Source of the DNA: Streptococcus equinus
Lineage (GTDB): Bacteria; Bacillota; Bacilli; Lactobacillales; Streptococcaceae
Reading direction: 5' to 3'
Assembly: GCF_900104225.1 (NCBI RefSeq)
Contig: NZ_FNJK01000002.1
Span: forward strand, 124,001 to 188,000
Length of the DNA stretch: 64,000 bases
The translations under genes were made by a program, and so were the position numbers. The notes beneath the pieces were generated by a model. That model was not told where the DNA came from, did not search any database, and worked only from the letters and a program-made list of their open reading frames with translations. Shown here in pieces: positions 17,311 through 25,612 of this stretch. Every line of letters starts with the position of its first letter. The first letter of the stretch is position 1.

Positions 17311-18333
17311 ATGAGAGTGTCGATTGTTGGTATCACTGGATACAGTGGTCTAGAATTAGTTAAATTATTGAATAATCATAAAAAAATTACGATTGCTTCG
17401 ATTCATGCAACTAAGGAAATCGGTCGACGATTGTCAGAGTTATACCCTTACTTAGTTGGTGTATGTGACTTGGTCATCGAAGAATTTGATGCTCAAAAAA
17501 TCATGGCAAAATCAGATTTAGTCTTCTTTGCCACTCCAAGTGGTGTGGCTAGTAAATTAGCGCAGCCATTTGTTGAGGCTGATTTTCCAGTCATTGATTT
17601 ATCGGGAGACCATCGCTTGCCAGCTTACCTTTATGAAAAATGGTATAAAAAAACACCAGCAAGTGATGAGGCTCTGAATAAATTTACATATTCTTTAGCT
17701 GAATTCACAGATGTTAAGGATAAGAAATTTATTTCAAACCCAGGGTGTTACGCGACAGCAACAGAATTAGCTTTGATTCCTTTGCTAAAAGCGGGTGTGG
17801 TTGAAGAAGATTCAATCATCGTTGATGCTAAAAGTGGTTTGACAGGTGCTGGTAAAGCTCTTTCTGAATCAAGTCACTTTGTTAATGTTCATGATAACTA
17901 TGTGACATACAAATTAAACCGTCACCAGCACATTCCAGAAATTGTGCAAGAGTTGAAGTTGTTCGATGACAAGGTTAATCACATTCAATTTTCAACATCA
18001 CTTTTGCCAGTTAATCGCGGTATCATGTCAACGGTTTATGTTAAGTTGAAAAAGCCACTAACAAATGCAAATCTTTTTGCTATCTATGAAGATTCTTACA
18101 AAGATACGCCTTTTGTTCGTGTGCAAGATGATTTACCAGAATTGCACAATGTGATTGGCTCAAACTTTACAGACATTGGTTTTCTTTACAATGAAGTGAC
18201 TAATGTACTGACAGTAGTATCTGTTATTGATAATTTGATTAAAGGTGCTGCTGGTCAAGCTGTACAAAATCTTAACCTCATGAATGGCTGGGATGAAACA
18301 GAAGGTTTATTGATTTCACCGAATTATTTATAG
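17311..18333 (+). CDS. argC: N-acetyl-gamma-glutamyl-phosphate reductase
   Basis: 340 aa. Reduces N-acetylglutamyl phosphate to the semialdehyde with NADPH, the third step of arginine synthesis. The Rossmann start VSIVGITGYSGLELVKLL and the active-site cysteine in NPGCYATATELALIPLL are present, as is the SGLTGAGK loop. I placed the start at the ATG at 17311, eight bases after AAGGAG (17297-17302); the GTG at 17302 lies in that ribosome site. First gene of argCJBD. Confidence 0.95.
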   Translation: MRVSIVGITGYSGLELVKLLNNHKKITIASIHATKEIGRRLSELYPYLVGVCDLVIEEFDAQKIMAKSDLVFFATPSGVASKLAQPFVEADFPVIDLSGDHRLPAYLYEKWYKKTPASDEALNKFTYSLAEFTDVKDKKFISNPGCYATATELALIPLLKAGVVEEDSIIVDAKSGLTGAGKALSESSHFVNVHDNYVTYKLNRHQHIPEIVQELKLFDDKVNHIQFSTSLLPVNRGIMSTVYVKLKKPLTNANLFAIYEDSYKDTPFVRVQDDLPELHNVIGSNFTDIGFLYNEVTNVLTVVSVIDNLIKGAAGQAVQNLNLMNGWDETEGLLISPNYL

Positions 18334-18399
18334 AAAGGGAAGGACGCTTAAAGTATTTTTGAAAGAATGAGTTTGCTTTAAGTGTTTCAGGTATAGAAA

Positions 18400-19593
18400 A
18401 TGAAAGTTATTGAAGGTAATGTTGCAAGCCCGCTTGGATTTTCAGCAGATGGATTACATGCTGGGTTTAAGAAAAGAAAATTGGATTTTGGTTGGATTGT
18501 TTCAGAAGTTCCAGCAAGTGTAGCGGGTGTTTATACTACTAATAAAGTTATCGCAGCGCCATTGATTGTGACACGCCAGTCTGTTAAAAAAGCTAAGAAA
18601 ATGAAAGCTATCGTTGTTAACTCAGGTGTTGCTAATTCTTGTACTGGTGTCCAAGGGATGGAAGATGCTTACACTATGCAAAAATGGACAGCTGAAAAGC
18701 TTGGTGTTGAACCTGATTTGGTCGGTGTGGCATCTACTGGTGTTATTGGTGATTTGTTACCAATGGATACACTTAAAACTGGTCTTTCAAAACTTGTTGT
18801 TAATGGAAATTCAGATGATTTTTCAAAAGCTATCCTAACAACAGATACCATGGTTAAAACTGTTGCGGTCACAGAAAGCTTTGGACGTGATGAAGTAACC
18901 ATGGCAGGTGTGGCAAAAGGTTCAGGAATGATTCATCCTAACATGGCAACCATGCTAGCTTTCATCACTTGTGATGCTAATATTTCAAGTGAAACTTTAC
19001 AACTAGCCCTTAGTCAAAATGTTGAAACAACCTTCAACCAAATTACAGTTGATGGAGATACATCAACAAATGATATGGTTCTTGTCATGTCAAATGGTTG
19101 TACTTTGAACGAAGAAATTTTGCCAAATACACCTGAATTTGATAAATTCTCAGCCATGCTTAATTATGTCATGCAAGAATTGGCTAAAATGATTGCTAAA
19201 GATGGTGAAGGGGCAAGCAAACTCATTGAAGTAAAAGTCAAAAATGCTCCAAATGCCCTTGATGCCCGTATGATGGCTAAAAGTGTTGTGGGTTCAAGTC
19301 TTGTTAAGACAGCGATTTTTGGTGAAGATCCTAACTGGGGACGTATTTTAGCGGCTGTCGGTTATGCGGGTGTTGATGTACCCGTAGATAACATTGACAT
19401 TTATCTAGGCGATGTTCCAGTCATGCTAAAATCAAGTCCCGTTGAATTTGAAGCAGAAGAGATGCAAGATGTCATGCACGAAGATGAGATTACTATCACT
19501 GTTGATTTGCATGCGGGTGAAGCACAAGGAAAAGCTTGGGGTTGTGATTTGTCATACGATTACGTGAAAATCAATGCCCTCTATCGTACATAA
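18400..19593 (+). CDS. argJ: Bifunctional ornithine acetyltransferase/N-acetylglutamate synthase
   Basis: 397 aa. Moves the acetyl group from N-acetylornithine to glutamate, making the pathway cyclic, and in bifunctional members also uses acetyl-CoA. The autocleavage site is KGSGMIHPNMATMLAF with the nucleophile T184, splitting the precursor into alpha and beta chains. Glycine/substrate motifs EDPNWGRILAAVGYAG lie in the beta chain. Second gene of the arginine operon, 66 bp after argC. Whether it is mono- or bifunctional cannot be read from sequence, but no argA is visible nearby. Confidence 0.94.
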   Translation: MKVIEGNVASPLGFSADGLHAGFKKRKLDFGWIVSEVPASVAGVYTTNKVIAAPLIVTRQSVKKAKKMKAIVVNSGVANSCTGVQGMEDAYTMQKWTAEKLGVEPDLVGVASTGVIGDLLPMDTLKTGLSKLVVNGNSDDFSKAILTTDTMVKTVAVTESFGRDEVTMAGVAKGSGMIHPNMATMLAFITCDANISSETLQLALSQNVETTFNQITVDGDTSTNDMVLVMSNGCTLNEEILPNTPEFDKFSAMLNYVMQELAKMIAKDGEGASKLIEVKVKNAPNALDARMMAKSVVGSSLVKTAIFGEDPNWGRILAAVGYAGVDVPVDNIDIYLGDVPVMLKSSPVEFEAEEMQDVMHEDEITITVDLHAGEAQGKAWGCDLSYDYVKINALYRT

Positions 19594-19605
19594 AGGGATA
19601 AGACT

Positions 19606-20340
19606 ATGAAAGATACAATTGTGATTAAAATTGGTGGCGTTGCTAGCCAAAACTTGTCGCAAGACTTTTTAGCACAAGTCAAAAAATGGAAAGATGCCCA
19701 TAAAAATTTGGTCATTGTGCATGGTGGCGGCTATGCTATTAATAGATTAATGGAAGATAACCAAGTACCAGTTAAAAAAATCAATGGTCTTCGTGTAACC
19801 AGTCAATCTGATATGAAGTTGGTCAGCTATGCTCTTCTTCACATGGTTGGTGAAAATTTGACTAAAAAATTAAACCAATCATCTATTGATAGTATTCAGT
19901 TGCTATCAAATATCAAAAGAGTGGTGACAGCTGATTTTCTTGATAAGGAAACTTATGGTTACGTTGGTGATGTCTCACATATTCAGACACCGATTTTGGA
20001 GCAAATGCTTGATAATCAAATGTTGCCAGTACTTGCTTCAATTGGTTATTCAAAAGAAGGCGATATGCTCAACATCAACGCTGATTATTTAGCAACAGCG
20101 GTTGCGATTGCCTTGAATGCTGAAAAATTGGTTTTGATGACAGATGTGAAAGGTGTTTTGGAAAATGGTGAAGTGCTTGATAGCCTGACTTCGAAAGAAT
20201 TTCAAGAAAAGATCGATCAAGGCATTATCACTGGTGGCATGATTCCAAAAATTGAATCAGCTGTCAATACCGTTTTAGCAGGTGTTGGTGAAGTATTGAT
20301 TGGCGACAATCTTGTAACAGGAACTTCAATCATCAGCTAA
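19606..20340 (+). CDS. argB: Acetylglutamate kinase
   Basis: 244 aa, amino-acid-kinase fold. Phosphorylates N-acetylglutamate. Motifs: IKIGGVASQ at the N-terminus, VIVHGGGYAINRLM for substrate and phosphate, and the ATP-site lysine region GGMIPKIESAVNTV near the C-terminus. It lacks the N-terminal helix that marks arginine-feedback-inhibited hexameric kinases, so it is probably not arginine-sensitive and relies on ArgR. It begins 12 bp after argJ. Confidence 0.94.
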   Translation: MKDTIVIKIGGVASQNLSQDFLAQVKKWKDAHKNLVIVHGGGYAINRLMEDNQVPVKKINGLRVTSQSDMKLVSYALLHMVGENLTKKLNQSSIDSIQLLSNIKRVVTADFLDKETYGYVGDVSHIQTPILEQMLDNQMLPVLASIGYSKEGDMLNINADYLATAVAIALNAEKLVLMTDVKGVLENGEVLDSLTSKEFQEKIDQGIITGGMIPKIESAVNTVLAGVGEVLIGDNLVTGTSIIS

Positions 20341-20365
20341 AACTTAATGTAAATGGGAGAAAGAA

Positions 20366-21496
20366 ATGACGAAACTATTTCAAAATTATAAACGTGCAGC
20401 AATTGAATTTGTCAAAGCTGAGGGAAATTATCTTTTTGACCAAGATGGGAAAAAATATCTAGATTTCTCCACTGGAATTGGTGTCACAAATCTAGGTTTT
20501 CACCCACAAGTTAAGGCAGCTTTGCAAAAACAATCTGAAGAAATTTGGCATACACCTAACTTGTACCTTAATTCTTTACAAGAAGAGGTGGCTGGCAAAT
20601 TAATCGGTGACAAAGACTACCTGGCTTTCTTTGCCAATAGCGGTGCAGAAGCAAATGAAGCAGCCATTAAAATCGCTCGTAAGTCCACTGGTAAGCAAGA
20701 AATTATTACCTTTGTCAATTCTTTCCACGGTCGTACCTTTGGTTCCATGTCAGCGACTGGTCAAGATAAAATCAAGACTGGTTTTGGTGATGGTGTGCCA
20801 CATTTCAGCTACGCTACTTACAATGATTTGGACAGCGTTAAAGCTTTGGTAACGGAAGATACGGCAGCTGTCATGTTAGAATTAGTTCAAGGAGAATCAG
20901 GTGTTCGTCCAGCTGACAAAGCCTTTGTGACAGCTTTGAGTCAATTCTGTCAAGAAACAGGAATTTTACTGATTGTTGATGAAGTGCAAACTGGTATGGG
21001 ACGTACTGGTAAGCTCTTCTCATTTGAGCATTATGGTATTGAACCAGATATTTTCACCTTGGCTAAAGGTCTTGGAAATGGTGTTCCCGTTGGTGCCATG
21101 ATTGCCAAAGAAAAACTTGGTTCAGCCTTTTCATATGGTAGTCACGGTTCAACTTTCGGTGGTAATAAATTAGTCATGTCAGCAGCCTCAAGCGTACTGG
21201 ATATTATGCTGGCTGACGGTTTCTTACCACAAGCACTTGAAAATGGTAATTATTTGCAAACGGAATTGAAAAAAGTCTTGGCTGACAATCCTAAAGTGAC
21301 TGACGTTCGCGGTCTTGGCTACATGATTGGGATTGAAACCGGTGAAAACCTAGCGGACTTGGTTGAAAAAGCGCGTGACAAAGGATTAGTTGTTTTAACA
21401 GCTGGTACTAATGTTATCCGTCTTTTGCCTCCATTGACTTTGACAAAAGAAGAAATCGACCAAGGTGTAGCCATTTTGGCAGATGTTTTTGCATAA
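20366..21496 (+). CDS. argD: Acetylornithine aminotransferase
   Basis: 376 aa, class III PLP aminotransferase. Converts N-acetylglutamate semialdehyde to N-acetylornithine with glutamate as donor. Motifs: FANSGAEANEAAIKIARK, the NSFHGRTFGS phosphate site, VDEVQTGMGRTG, and TLAKGLGNGVPVGA with the PLP lysine. The last gene of argCJBD; with ArgJ, ornithine is the product, and argF/G/H lie elsewhere. A terminator follows. Confidence 0.95.
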   Translation: MTKLFQNYKRAAIEFVKAEGNYLFDQDGKKYLDFSTGIGVTNLGFHPQVKAALQKQSEEIWHTPNLYLNSLQEEVAGKLIGDKDYLAFFANSGAEANEAAIKIARKSTGKQEIITFVNSFHGRTFGSMSATGQDKIKTGFGDGVPHFSYATYNDLDSVKALVTEDTAAVMLELVQGESGVRPADKAFVTALSQFCQETGILLIVDEVQTGMGRTGKLFSFEHYGIEPDIFTLAKGLGNGVPVGAMIAKEKLGSAFSYGSHGSTFGGNKLVMSAASSVLDIMLADGFLPQALENGNYLQTELKKVLADNPKVTDVRGLGYMIGIETGENLADLVEKARDKGLVVLTAGTNVIRLLPPLTLTKEEIDQGVAILADVFA

Positions 21497-21505
21497 AATT
21501 GTTTG

Positions 21506-21533
21506 AGGCTGAGACCAAGTTCTCAGCTTTTTT
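21506..21533 (+). terminator. Terminator of the argCJBD operon
   Basis: AGGCTGAGA (21506-21514) pairs with TCTCAGCTT (21521-21529), followed by Ts. Confidence 0.8.
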
Positions 21534-21591
21534 AGGTTGACAAATTGTGTGCAATTGTATAGAATTTTCTAATAATAGAAGAGGTGAAAAA

Positions 21592-22149
21592 ATGGCTAAA
21601 AAAGTTCTTGTTGTTTCAGGACACCCTGATTTGAAAAATGATTCTTTGGCAAATAAAACCATTTTAAAAGAAATTAAAAAGCTCTACCCAGAAGTTGAAT
21701 TGGATATTTTGAGCAATTTGTATCCTGATTATCAGATTGATGTGGCTGCTGAGCAAGATAAGCTTCGTTGGGCGGATGTCATTGTTTTCCAATACCCGCT
21801 TTATTGGTACATGACCCCATCTTTGATGAATAAATGGATTGAAAAAGTTTTTGTGCATGGTTTTTCTCACGGGTCAAATGGCAATGCCTTGAAAGATAAA
21901 TACTTGATTGCATCTTTGACGACTGGTGCAGGAGAAGCAGCATATAGTGCTGAATCTGGTACAACGATTGAAGATCTTTTAGTACCAATTCGTTTGACAG
22001 CTAAATTGACACAGCTTAACTTTGTTGGTCATGTTGTCACACATGGTGTGTCTTATTCACTGCGTGAGGACGCTGACAAAACCCAAGAAATGATTGCAAA
22101 ATCTCAAGCACATGCTAAAAAACTGGTAGAAATGATTGAAAGTTTGTAG
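21592..22149 (+). CDS. NAD(P)H-dependent quinone oxidoreductase, flavodoxin-like fold
   Basis: 185 aa, Flavodoxin_2 family (KefF/YwrO/MdaB type). VVSGHPDLKNDSLANK is the FMN-phosphate loop, and FQYPLYWYMTPSLMNKWIEKVF is the characteristic FMN/dimer segment. The following TTGAGEAAY fits too. Two-electron reduction of quinones or electrophiles is the expected activity. The ATG at 21592 follows GAGGTG; an upstream start at 21547 would lie in the promoter (TTGACA at 21538-21543, TAGAAT at 21560-21565). The promoter spacer holds AATTGT twice, ten bases apart, a possible operator. Confidence 0.85.
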   Translation: MAKKVLVVSGHPDLKNDSLANKTILKEIKKLYPEVELDILSNLYPDYQIDVAAEQDKLRWADVIVFQYPLYWYMTPSLMNKWIEKVFVHGFSHGSNGNALKDKYLIASLTTGAGEAAYSAESGTTIEDLLVPIRLTAKLTQLNFVGHVVTHGVSYSLREDADKTQEMIAKSQAHAKKLVEMIESL

Positions 22150-22156
22150 GAAATAA

Positions 22157-22186
22157 GGCTCGGTTTTATTAACCGGGTCTTTTTTT
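22157..22186 (+). terminator. Terminator after the oxidoreductase
   Basis: GGCTCGGTT (22157-22165) pairs with AACCGGGTC (22171-22179), followed by T7. The T-run merges into the first 21-bp repeat. Confidence 0.8.
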
Positions 22187-22244
22187 GACAAAAATCATGT
22201 TCTTTTTGACAATTATCTTTGTATTTTTGACAAATATCCTTGTC
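22182..22244 (+). repeat. Three tandem 21-bp repeats before an XRE regulator
   Basis: Units start at 22182, 22203 and 22224. Each begins TTTTTGACAA, has ATC at positions 13-15 and is T-rich after that. Period is exactly 21 bp, two helical turns. They end at the -35 box (TTGTCA, 22240-22245) of a promoter whose -10 is TATAAT at 22263-22268, the geometry of an activator-type array. A fourth, degenerate unit may follow (22245-22265). Confidence 0.8.
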
Positions 22245-22293
22245 ATTTTTAAGAGTTAGTGCTATAATCAATTCATCGAAGGGAGGGGATTAG

Positions 22294-22659
22294 ATGTCTT
22301 CTAAAGATGATTGGATTTTTATTTTTCTTGCTATCTTTGGTGCTTATCTTACATCAGAAACTCCCAATCCTAGGAGAAATGAATTATTAAGAAGACGTTT
22401 TTTGAAAAAGAAACATCTTTTATCAATTACTAGAATGGAGGAAAATTTGGTTTTAAAAAATCGTCTTAAAGAATTGCGTGCGCGCGATGGCCTAAATCAG
22501 ACACAGCTAGCCAAAATGGCTAAGGTTTCTAGACAGACCATTAGTCTTCTGGAGCGTAACGAATACACTCCATCAGTGGTTATTGCACTACGTATTGCAC
22601 ACATATTCAATGAATCTGTCGAAAATGTTTTTAGTCTTGATGAAGAGGGAGAAGAATGA
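22294..22659 (+). CDS. XRE-family transcriptional regulator with an N-terminal extension
   Basis: 121 aa from the ATG at 22294, which has a strong ribosome site (GGGAGGGG). Residues 52-121 are a compact XRE helix-turn-helix, NRLKELRARDGLNQTQLA then SRQTISLLERN, as in the short regulators paired with DUF3169-type membrane proteins. Those relatives begin near VLKNRLKEL. Here a second start, TTG at 22447 preceded by GGAGG at 22437-22441, would give exactly that ~70-aa form. The extension (1-47) contains a short hydrophobic stretch WIFIFLAIFGAYL and then many arginines and lysines. Both starts may be used. Overlaps the next gene. Confidence 0.75.
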   Translation: MSSKDDWIFIFLAIFGAYLTSETPNPRRNELLRRRFLKKKHLLSITRMEENLVLKNRLKELRARDGLNQTQLAKMAKVSRQTISLLERNEYTPSVVIALRIAHIFNESVENVFSLDEEGEE

Positions 22660-23429
22660 TGAATAAAACAAAACAATTAACAACTAAACAACGTATTTTA
22701 TTTTATCTAGGCCTTGTCGCCATTAGTACTCTTGTGGGAGGAATTACTGGTGTCTTAGGTTTAGGATTTGATGGCAAGATTTTAAAATTTAATTTTGATA
22801 GTCTAGTCTTTTTAGTTCGTGGACTTGCAATAATTTCTGTTCTGCTTAACTTGTGGTTTATATACCAAGCAAATCATTATTATAATCGCAATGAACAGTT
22901 GGATGATAATCTTGATGAAGAGGTAAGTTATGATACTTATCGTAAAACGTTTAAGAATTTAGAATTTGCGAATATTTTTTATAATATTTCTTCTGCTTTG
23001 GTTCTTTTTCTATTGCTTGGATGTTTGCTTAAATTTCACGATGCTATTGTAAGTGAAGGGCATATGTTTTGGAAAATTCAAATTGTTGATATTGCCTTAT
23101 TTATTTTGATGGTAGTTCTCCAAATTATTATTTTTAAACTGAATCAAAAAATTCGTCGCTATAAGATTTCGACATTCCCAACCATTGCTGAAGTAAAAGA
23201 ATTTTTATATTCTTACGATGAAGGTGAGTTGCAAGCTAATTATGAACAATCTTTCTTGATTGTTTTCAATCTCAATTATCGCATCATTCCAGCTATTTAC
23301 GTTATTTTGTATTTGTTAGCTTTCTTCACATCATTGAATGTTGTGTCAGGAATTATAGTCGTAGTGGCACTTCATATCTATATCAACCTTGCTAACATTC
23401 GGTTCGTTAATAAATATTTCAGAAAATAA
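22656..23429 (+). CDS. DUF3169-like polytopic membrane protein
   Basis: 257 aa. About six hydrophobic segments: roughly 14-36, 47-66, 98-121, 133-153, 208-222 and 224-246. A soluble acidic loop (about 71-90, with DDNLDEEVSYDTY) lies between helices 2 and 3. The family is found beside short XRE regulators in Firmicutes; function is unproven, with regulator sequestration a possibility. The start (ATGATG at 22656-22661) overlaps the regulator stop codon, so the two are translationally coupled. I assign the family from context and topology rather than from a motif. Confidence 0.65.
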   Translation: MMNKTKQLTTKQRILFYLGLVAISTLVGGITGVLGLGFDGKILKFNFDSLVFLVRGLAIISVLLNLWFIYQANHYYNRNEQLDDNLDEEVSYDTYRKTFKNLEFANIFYNISSALVLFLLLGCLLKFHDAIVSEGHMFWKIQIVDIALFILMVVLQIIIFKLNQKIRRYKISTFPTIAEVKEFLYSYDEGELQANYEQSFLIVFNLNYRIIPAIYVILYLLAFFTSLNVVSGIIVVVALHIYINLANIRFVNKYFRK

Positions 23430-23483
23430 CAAAAATTATTATTGACAGCTCTTTCAATTCGTGCTAATCTAAGAAAGAATTGA

Positions 23484-23737
23484 ATAGTTTTCTTCGGGGC
23501 AGGGTGTGATTCCCGACCGACGGTAATGTTGTCTCGTTGATTGCTATTTGCTTTTATTCATTGTTGACGCCTTTTGCTTAACACCAGTTATGTCTGCGAG
23601 GAGTCGCCTAAACTAAAAGCAAATCATCAATCAACTTTGTTTGGTCTGACATGCAGATGAGAGAGCTAAGTCCGTGAGCGCAAGCTGATCTGGTGAGATT
23701 CCAGAACCGACAGTATAGTCTGGATGAGAGAAGAAGT
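23484..23737 (+). ncRNA. FMN riboswitch (RFN element) with an enlarged helix
   Basis: Conserved blocks are TTCGGGGCAGGGTG (23493-23506), TTCCCGACCGACGGTAA (23511-23527), AGTCCGTGAGCGC (23669-23681), CTGGTGAGATTCC (23690-23702) and CCGACAGTATAGTCTGGATGAGAGAAGAA (given by position, 23707-23735). It senses flavin mononucleotide and turns off riboflavin synthesis. Total length is about 250 nt against the usual ~130-150, because the variable P3 arm is extended. Two terminator-like hairpins (23801 and 23879) separate it from ribD. Confidence 0.93.
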
Positions 23738-23800
23738 TGATAGAGTATCAAAGAGTGAGTCTCTTACTTTTTGGAATACTTTTTTAGTTGTCTTTAATTG

Positions 23801-23828
23801 CCTCGTAGTGTATTGCTACGAGGTTTTT
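23801..23828 (+). terminator. Riboswitch-controlled terminator before ribD
   Basis: CCTCGTAG (23801-23808) pairs with CTACGAGG (23816-23823), followed by T5. Expected to form when FMN is bound. Confidence 0.8.
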
Positions 23829-23878
23829 GATTGCAGTTAATAGTTTTGGTGCCGTTTAATACTGGCACAGGAATGACT

Positions 23879-23936
23879 AATCCCGGGGAAAAGAGTTTTA
23901 GCTAGGTAGCTAAGCTTGTTTTTCTTGGGATTTTTT
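23879..23936 (+). terminator. Second terminator-like hairpin before ribD
   Basis: AATCCC pairs with GGGATT, with inner pairing TTAGCT/AGCTAA around AGGT and a T6 run. Imperfect but long; it ends 18 nt before the ribD start and just upstream of the ribosome site. Confidence 0.5.
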
Positions 23937-23954
23937 GTTGGAAAGGAGGCTTAT

Positions 23955-25025
23955 ATGCACGAAGCTTATATGGCACAAGCAATTGCAGAAGCTAGAAATG
24001 GCTTTAGGCAGACCTATACCAATCCTTTGGTTGGTGCGGTCATCGTTAAAGATAATCGTGTGATTGCTCGTGGAGCGCATTTGCAGTATGGTCATGAACA
24101 TGCTGAGAAAAATGCAATTTTACATTGTGAAGCCCCTGAAGAACTGCTCAATTCAACACTTTATGTAACGTTAGAACCTTGTCATCATCGAGGAAAACAA
24201 CCGCCTTGTACACAGGCAATCCTGGATTCTGGCATCAAAAAGGTCGTGGTTGGACAACTTGATCCCAATCCTTTGGTTGCTGGAAAGGGGGTGGCCTTTT
24301 TAAGAGAACAAGGGATTGAGGTTATTACTGGTATTTTGGAAAAAGAGGCACGAGCACTTAATCCGCATTATAATTTTTATTACGAACATCAGCGTCCTTA
24401 TGTGGTTTTGAAGCAAGCGGTGAGTTTAGATGGGAAAATCGCAATGTTAGGTAGCAGAACAGCTTTGACTGATGATGAGACTAGCCGTTTTGTTCATGAT
24501 GAGCGCGATGATTATCAGGCTATTTTGGTCGGGGCAGATACCGTTTTGATTGATAATCCAAGACTATTGGGAGCTGGGACAAGTTTGTATTCGCCGGTTC
24601 GCGTTGTTTTGGACGAAGCAGGACGCATTTTTGAAAAACAAGACCTACAGATTTTTACCAATGGTGCGGCTCCGGTACTCATTTTTAGTAGGCGCAAGGT
24701 TTCGGATTTGCCTAGTCATGTTAAGGTGATTGATTTGCCGAAATTTTCGATTGCGAATATCTTACAGGCGCTTTATGATGAAAAAATTCAGTCTGTTTAT
24801 GTTGAGGGCGGAGCAGGTGTTCATGATGCTTTCTTAGATAGTGGACTTTGGGATGAAATCATATCGTATGTAACCCCTAAACTTATTGGTGGTAATGGCA
24901 AAGCAGCGATGTCAAGTTTTCGTTTGGTAGAAGAAGTGCTTGAACTACAAGATTTTTCTGTTCAAACAATTGGCAATAATGTCCGTTTGTCAGCTAAAAG
25001 GAGGTCAGAATGTTTACAGGATTAA
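23955..25025 (+). CDS. ribD: Bifunctional riboflavin deaminase/reductase RibD
   Basis: 356 aa. The N-terminal deaminase (about 1-145) has the zinc motif HAEKNAI and PCHHRGKQPPC; the C-terminal reductase (about 146-356) begins VVLKQAVSLDGKIA and holds YVEGGAGVHDAFL for NADPH. Together they convert the GTP-derived diaminopyrimidine to the aminouracil ribitol phosphate. The ATG at 23955 follows AAAGGAGG (23943-23950); the frame extends to 23916, but that is in the leader hairpin. First gene of the rib operon. Confidence 0.95.
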   Translation: MHEAYMAQAIAEARNGFRQTYTNPLVGAVIVKDNRVIARGAHLQYGHEHAEKNAILHCEAPEELLNSTLYVTLEPCHHRGKQPPCTQAILDSGIKKVVVGQLDPNPLVAGKGVAFLREQGIEVITGILEKEARALNPHYNFYYEHQRPYVVLKQAVSLDGKIAMLGSRTALTDDETSRFVHDERDDYQAILVGADTVLIDNPRLLGAGTSLYSPVRVVLDEAGRIFEKQDLQIFTNGAAPVLIFSRRKVSDLPSHVKVIDLPKFSIANILQALYDEKIQSVYVEGGAGVHDAFLDSGLWDEIISYVTPKLIGGNGKAAMSSFRLVEEVLELQDFSVQTIGNNVRLSAKRRSECLQD

Positions 25026-25612
25026 TTCAAGAACAAGGGCGCATTAGTCGAATGGTTAAACACCAGCATAATATTAAATTAACTTGTAAAGCATCTCGAA
25101 AATTGCTAGCAAATTATAAAATCGGTGATAGTATGGCAATCAATGGTGTCTGTCTAACTTGCGTTGCAAAAGCAGGTGATCTGTTTACGGTGGATATTAT
25201 GCCAGAAACCTTTAGAAGAACGATTTTTTCAACTTGTCGTATTGGGGATTTGGTCAATTTAGAGCTGGCAATGTCTGCTAATGCTCGTTTTGAAGGTCAT
25301 CTTGTGACAGGGCACGTTGATAACCTTGCGACACTTGTTCAAAAACAAAGTGATGAAAATGCTATCGTACTTAGCTTTGCTTTTCCAAAAGAACTGGAAG
25401 GTCAAATCGTGGGGCAGGGGTCAATCGCAGTTAATGGTGTTAGTTTGACGGTGGTATCTGTCAAGTCAGGACAATTTAGCGTGTCTTTAATTCCACACAC
25501 AGCTAAAGCAACGAATCTGGCTCAACTTAAAAAAGGCGACAAGGTCAATATTGAGACTGATATTTTAGCAAAATACATGCAGGCACAAGTAGCAAGGATG
25601 AAAGGAGAATAA
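25010..25612 (+). CDS. ribE: Riboflavin synthase alpha subunit
   Basis: 200 aa. Dismutates two lumazines to riboflavin and the diaminouracil. The two lumazine-binding repeats are visible: MFTGLIQEQGRISRM with NGVCLTC in the first half, and FEGHLVTGHVDNLA with VNGVSLTVV in the second. The start overlaps ribD by 16 bp and sits directly after AGGAGG. Trimerises and works alongside RibH, encoded two genes downstream. Confidence 0.95.
   Translation: MFTGLIQEQGRISRMVKHQHNIKLTCKASRKLLANYKIGDSMAINGVCLTCVAKAGDLFTVDIMPETFRRTIFSTCRIGDLVNLELAMSANARFEGHLVTGHVDNLATLVQKQSDENAIVLSFAFPKELEGQIVGQGSIAVNGVSLTVVSVKSGQFSVSLIPHTAKATNLAQLKKGDKVNIETDILAKYMQAQVARMKGE

Noticed and set aside
22182..22244. 21-bp repeats as a CRISPR array
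   Set aside because: Units are contiguous without spacers and no cas gene is present; the setting is that of operator repeats.
23418..23432. CodY-like sequence at the end of the DUF3169-like gene
   Set aside because: 12 of 15 matches, located in coding sequence and not next to a promoter.
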